From: Argopecten irradians
Taxonomy: Eukaryota > Mollusca > Bivalvia > Pectinida > Pectinidae
Direction: 5' to 3'
DNA length: 64,000 nucleotides
Assembly (NCBI RefSeq): GCF_041381155.1
Contig: NC_091140.1
Coordinates: 28,746,952 to 28,810,951, forward strand
The translations under genes and the position numbers were made by a program. This document shows, piece by piece, positions 61,851 through 64,000 of the stretch. Every line of letters starts with the position of its first letter. The stretch's first letter is position 1. The notes beneath the pieces are model-generated. The model saw only the letters and a list, made by a program, of their open reading frames with translations, made no database searches and was not told where the DNA came from.

Positions 61851-62520
61851 TAAGGATTAACTTGAACATATTTTTTATGTTATGGATATACATGTATAAC
61901 ACAAAAATCTGAGTGTACTCTAAATATGATGAGAGTACACTCAGATTTTTATGTTATATCTTCATAACATAAAAAAATCTATTCAAATTAATCCTTAAAT
62001 TCAATTTACTAAAGATAATCTCTTCAATACTCAAAATTCACTTTTGTCCATGAAATCATTCCCTGGCCGAGACACACCAAAGTCTATAAAAGTGGTAGTT
62101 TCTGCTTCTGCTTAGCGCTCAGCATACAGGGAGTTGGACGACTGGTTCGCCCGTTGTCAGTATAATGTGACCGGGTGGGGTGTGTTGCTTGGTGTCTTCG
62201 GCGGCATGCTTCAGTGATATAGCACTATAAAATGGGCAACAGTTCCACTATACAAGAAGACACAACATGCATATACCGCAGTCTCCCAAACACGCACCTC
62301 GCACAACATACACGCAACACACCGCATACATGGGAGGACGTCCTTATATGACCATAGCTGTTAACAGGACGTTAATTATTCAAAAAACAAAGAAAACGCC
62401 GTCATCTCAGCCAATCAGAAGCAACGTCCCACACGGCGACGCCATTTTTTCCTTTGTGGGCCGATAAAGTAAATCTTTAAGCCAATGAAAATGCTCGTAA
62501 CAAGCAAAATTGAATTATAG
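61851..62520. repeat. Fold-back MITE, copy 2, split by R1
   Basis: Arms at about 61853-61920 and 61931-61998 (AAGGATTAACTTGAACATAT; TGAGTGTACTCT; ATTCAAATTAATCCTTAAA) match 47317-47471. The side region, in reverse order relative to copy 1, is found as 61999-62058 (CAATACTCAAAATTCACTTT) and 62398-62520 (ACGCCGTCATCTCAGCC; GGCGACGCCATTTTTTCC; GCTCGTAACAAGCAAAATTG), separated by an R1 copy. Confidence 0.8.
62059..62397 (+). repeat. R1 repeat, sense, inserted in the fold-back element
   Basis: Starts CCCTGGCCGAGACACACC, then AAGTCTATAAAAGTGGTAG, GTGACCGGGTGGGGTGTG, CGGCGGCATGCTTCAGTG, CTATACAAGAAGACACAAC, CGCACCTCGCACAACATAC and CTGTTAACAGGACGTTAATT. 5'-truncated: the tRNA-like zone is missing, as expected of a SINE or LINE-mobilised copy. 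Confidence 0.8.
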
Positions 62521-62690
62521 TGCTGTATCACTGAAGCATGCTGCCGAAGACAACAAGCAACAAACCCCATCCGGTCATATTATCGTCTCGGCCAGAGGAC
62601 AGAACCCAAAGCATACATCACAGGGGCGAGCACTCAACATGAGGCCAAAAGTAAGGCTGCATCAAAATGTATTTTGTATTTCAAATTTAT
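62521..62690 (-). repeat. R1 repeat fragment, antisense, internally deleted
   Basis: GTGCTGTATCACTGAAGC, CTGCCGAAGACAACAAGC, CATCCGGTCATATTAT, then a jump to CGTCTCGGCCAGAGGACAG and GGGGCGAGCACTCAACATG. Confidence 0.7.
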
Positions 62691-63224
62691 TCTTTTCTGT
62701 GGCCGAATGAGTCTAGTCCAATAGTTTTAAATGCTAGTGACGCTATATTATATGAAATATTGTAACCTGCAGTTGCCATATATACTGACCAATATTTACT
62801 GCCGGATAAACTTGTGCTTTATCAGTCAATACGAAATCATTTATCCGTCAACACGATTCGCGTGAATTTGTTCCATATATGACGTAACTTTTCAAACTTG
62901 ACACCGAAACTTAACCTTCCGGGGATTTTAACATCATCCAATTTCGCCGAAACACGACGTCACGTCCACATGCATGACGTCAATTTTGACGATATCAAAA
63001 CCCTTCTATGACGGTCTTTTTCTTGGCTCATAGCAACGGTCTGTATTATAAATAATTTTTTATTTGGGGAATTTCCATGTCTCCGCATTTTTAAGTCTCT
63101 CACCAATACAAAATTCATTTTTGTACACGTATTGTAATCCGAGTTTTTTTTCTCGGATTTTCGTCTCCAGCACCAAAGTAAGCCTTGTAATATAGATACT
63201 AACCATGTAGTATCTATATAACCG
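62691..63224. other. Intergenic, nothing recognised
   Basis: No gene. A short hairpin (AATCCGAG, T-run, CTCGGATT) lies near 63137-63160. Confidence 0.45.
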
Positions 63225-63340
63225 TTATGCAAGCCAATCTGATTAAAATACAGATCCTTTTTATCACTACGTTGGATAAGAGAATTGAACGTAGTGGTTA
63301 TAAGGATCTGTGTTTTAATCAGATTGTATGCAAGCATGTT
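63225..63340. repeat. Fold-back MITE
   Basis: Arms TGCAAGCCAATCTGATTAAA, ATACAGATCCTTTTTATCAC and GTGGTTATAAGGATCTGTGT, TTTAATCAGATTGTATGCA are inverted around GGATAAGAGAATTG. One arm alone is present at 40424-40480. Confidence 0.75.
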
Positions 63341-64000
63341 TTGATTACATTAGTTTCGATATCCTTTGTCGTAAGAATAATATCAATGCTTGATTTTTAA
63401 ATTCATCTGTTGAAAGTGAAGTCAGATTTAAGAGATTAAGTAGCGTTTAAATGTGTACCAGTCAGTTGACTCGAGTCTATGAATAAAAATATACTGTAGT
63501 TGATATTTTTCATATTGGTTTAATATATTTTATTGAAGAATCAAAACCTAGTCAGAAAATGTATACAAACAATTTATGACTTACAAAGAAACAAAGGGAT
63601 TATTAAAGTTTGAATTATTGAATTAAAGAAGATTTATTTTGAATTATACATTTTGCAAAATAAGCAATGCATAGTATAGCAGTGTAAGGGAGATAACTCC
63701 TTAGTATAGTTTCTCAGTCGTGTTGAATGAAATAGTATCGGTTTACTGTCACTGAGCGTCAAACTATATTGGCATAATGTCTAGCCATTTGTATTGGCAA
63801 AATCCCTTAACCCTGGCGAACATTAGATTTACACTACATACCATACTATATAATTCATAACATCTAATTATTAGCAAGGAGAGAGATACCTTTACCATTA
63901 CCATGGTGATAGCGAAAAATTATCGTTTTAGCCCATCGCCAACTACGTAGAATATATTTACAGGTAAATAACATTGCCTTTGAATGTTTAGTCATCTGAA
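63341..64000. other. Intergenic, nothing recognised
   Basis: AT-rich, no gene-like frame. Confidence 0.45.

Overview
The window looks like nuclear DNA of a bivalve mollusc. The grounds are spliced animal genes with GT/AG introns, an HSPA12-type Hsp70 gene (a family known to be expanded in bivalves), AT-rich intergenic DNA, several tRNA-derived SINE families, and tandem-repeat elements with GCTCACCTGG-type ends that I associate with bivalve genomes. Scallop or pearl oyster is a guess; nothing here fixes the species.

Layout. 1-6178 is mostly intergenic with SINEs and a hairpin element. 4580-7114 holds a small predicted membrane-protein gene with two possible first exons. 10176-15694 is a six-exon HSPA12-like gene, predicted at 690 residues, on the plus strand. 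Facing it on the minus strand, its coding end about 1.06 kb away, is URAD (OHCU decarboxylase, urate degradation). URAD occurs three times, in segmental copies A (16.6-22.2 kb), B (31.26-33.3 kb, broken) and C (42.9-47.0 kb, apparently intact). A piece of the HSPA12 gene was also copied (34.57-34.88 kb), and two inverted pieces of the URAD 5' region lie at 23.6 and 50.4 kb.

The most striking feature is in copy A. The tiny first coding exon of URAD, with its start codon and 5' splice site, sits inside a 50-bp unit repeated nine times. The array and its flank were then duplicated as a 1.4-kb block, giving 18 start-codon/splice-donor cassettes upstream of one gene. Copies B and C have a single such unit.

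36.5-40.5 kb is a decayed hAT-family transposase split by nested insertions, followed by a satellite of about 145 bp (40.67-41.75 kb). 52598-60701 is a broken BEL/Pao LTR retrotransposon with 5-bp target duplications; it sits inside an older SINE-like repeat (called R1 here) and carries a TTAA-flanked, piggyBac-like non-autonomous element with a long CA microsatellite. R1 occurs about twenty times in the window, in both orientations. Much of the rest has no recognisable gene.

HSPA12 and URAD share no known pathway; their linkage looks positional, but they seem to have been copied together. All gene models are read by eye from splice signals, phase and family resemblance, without transcript support.
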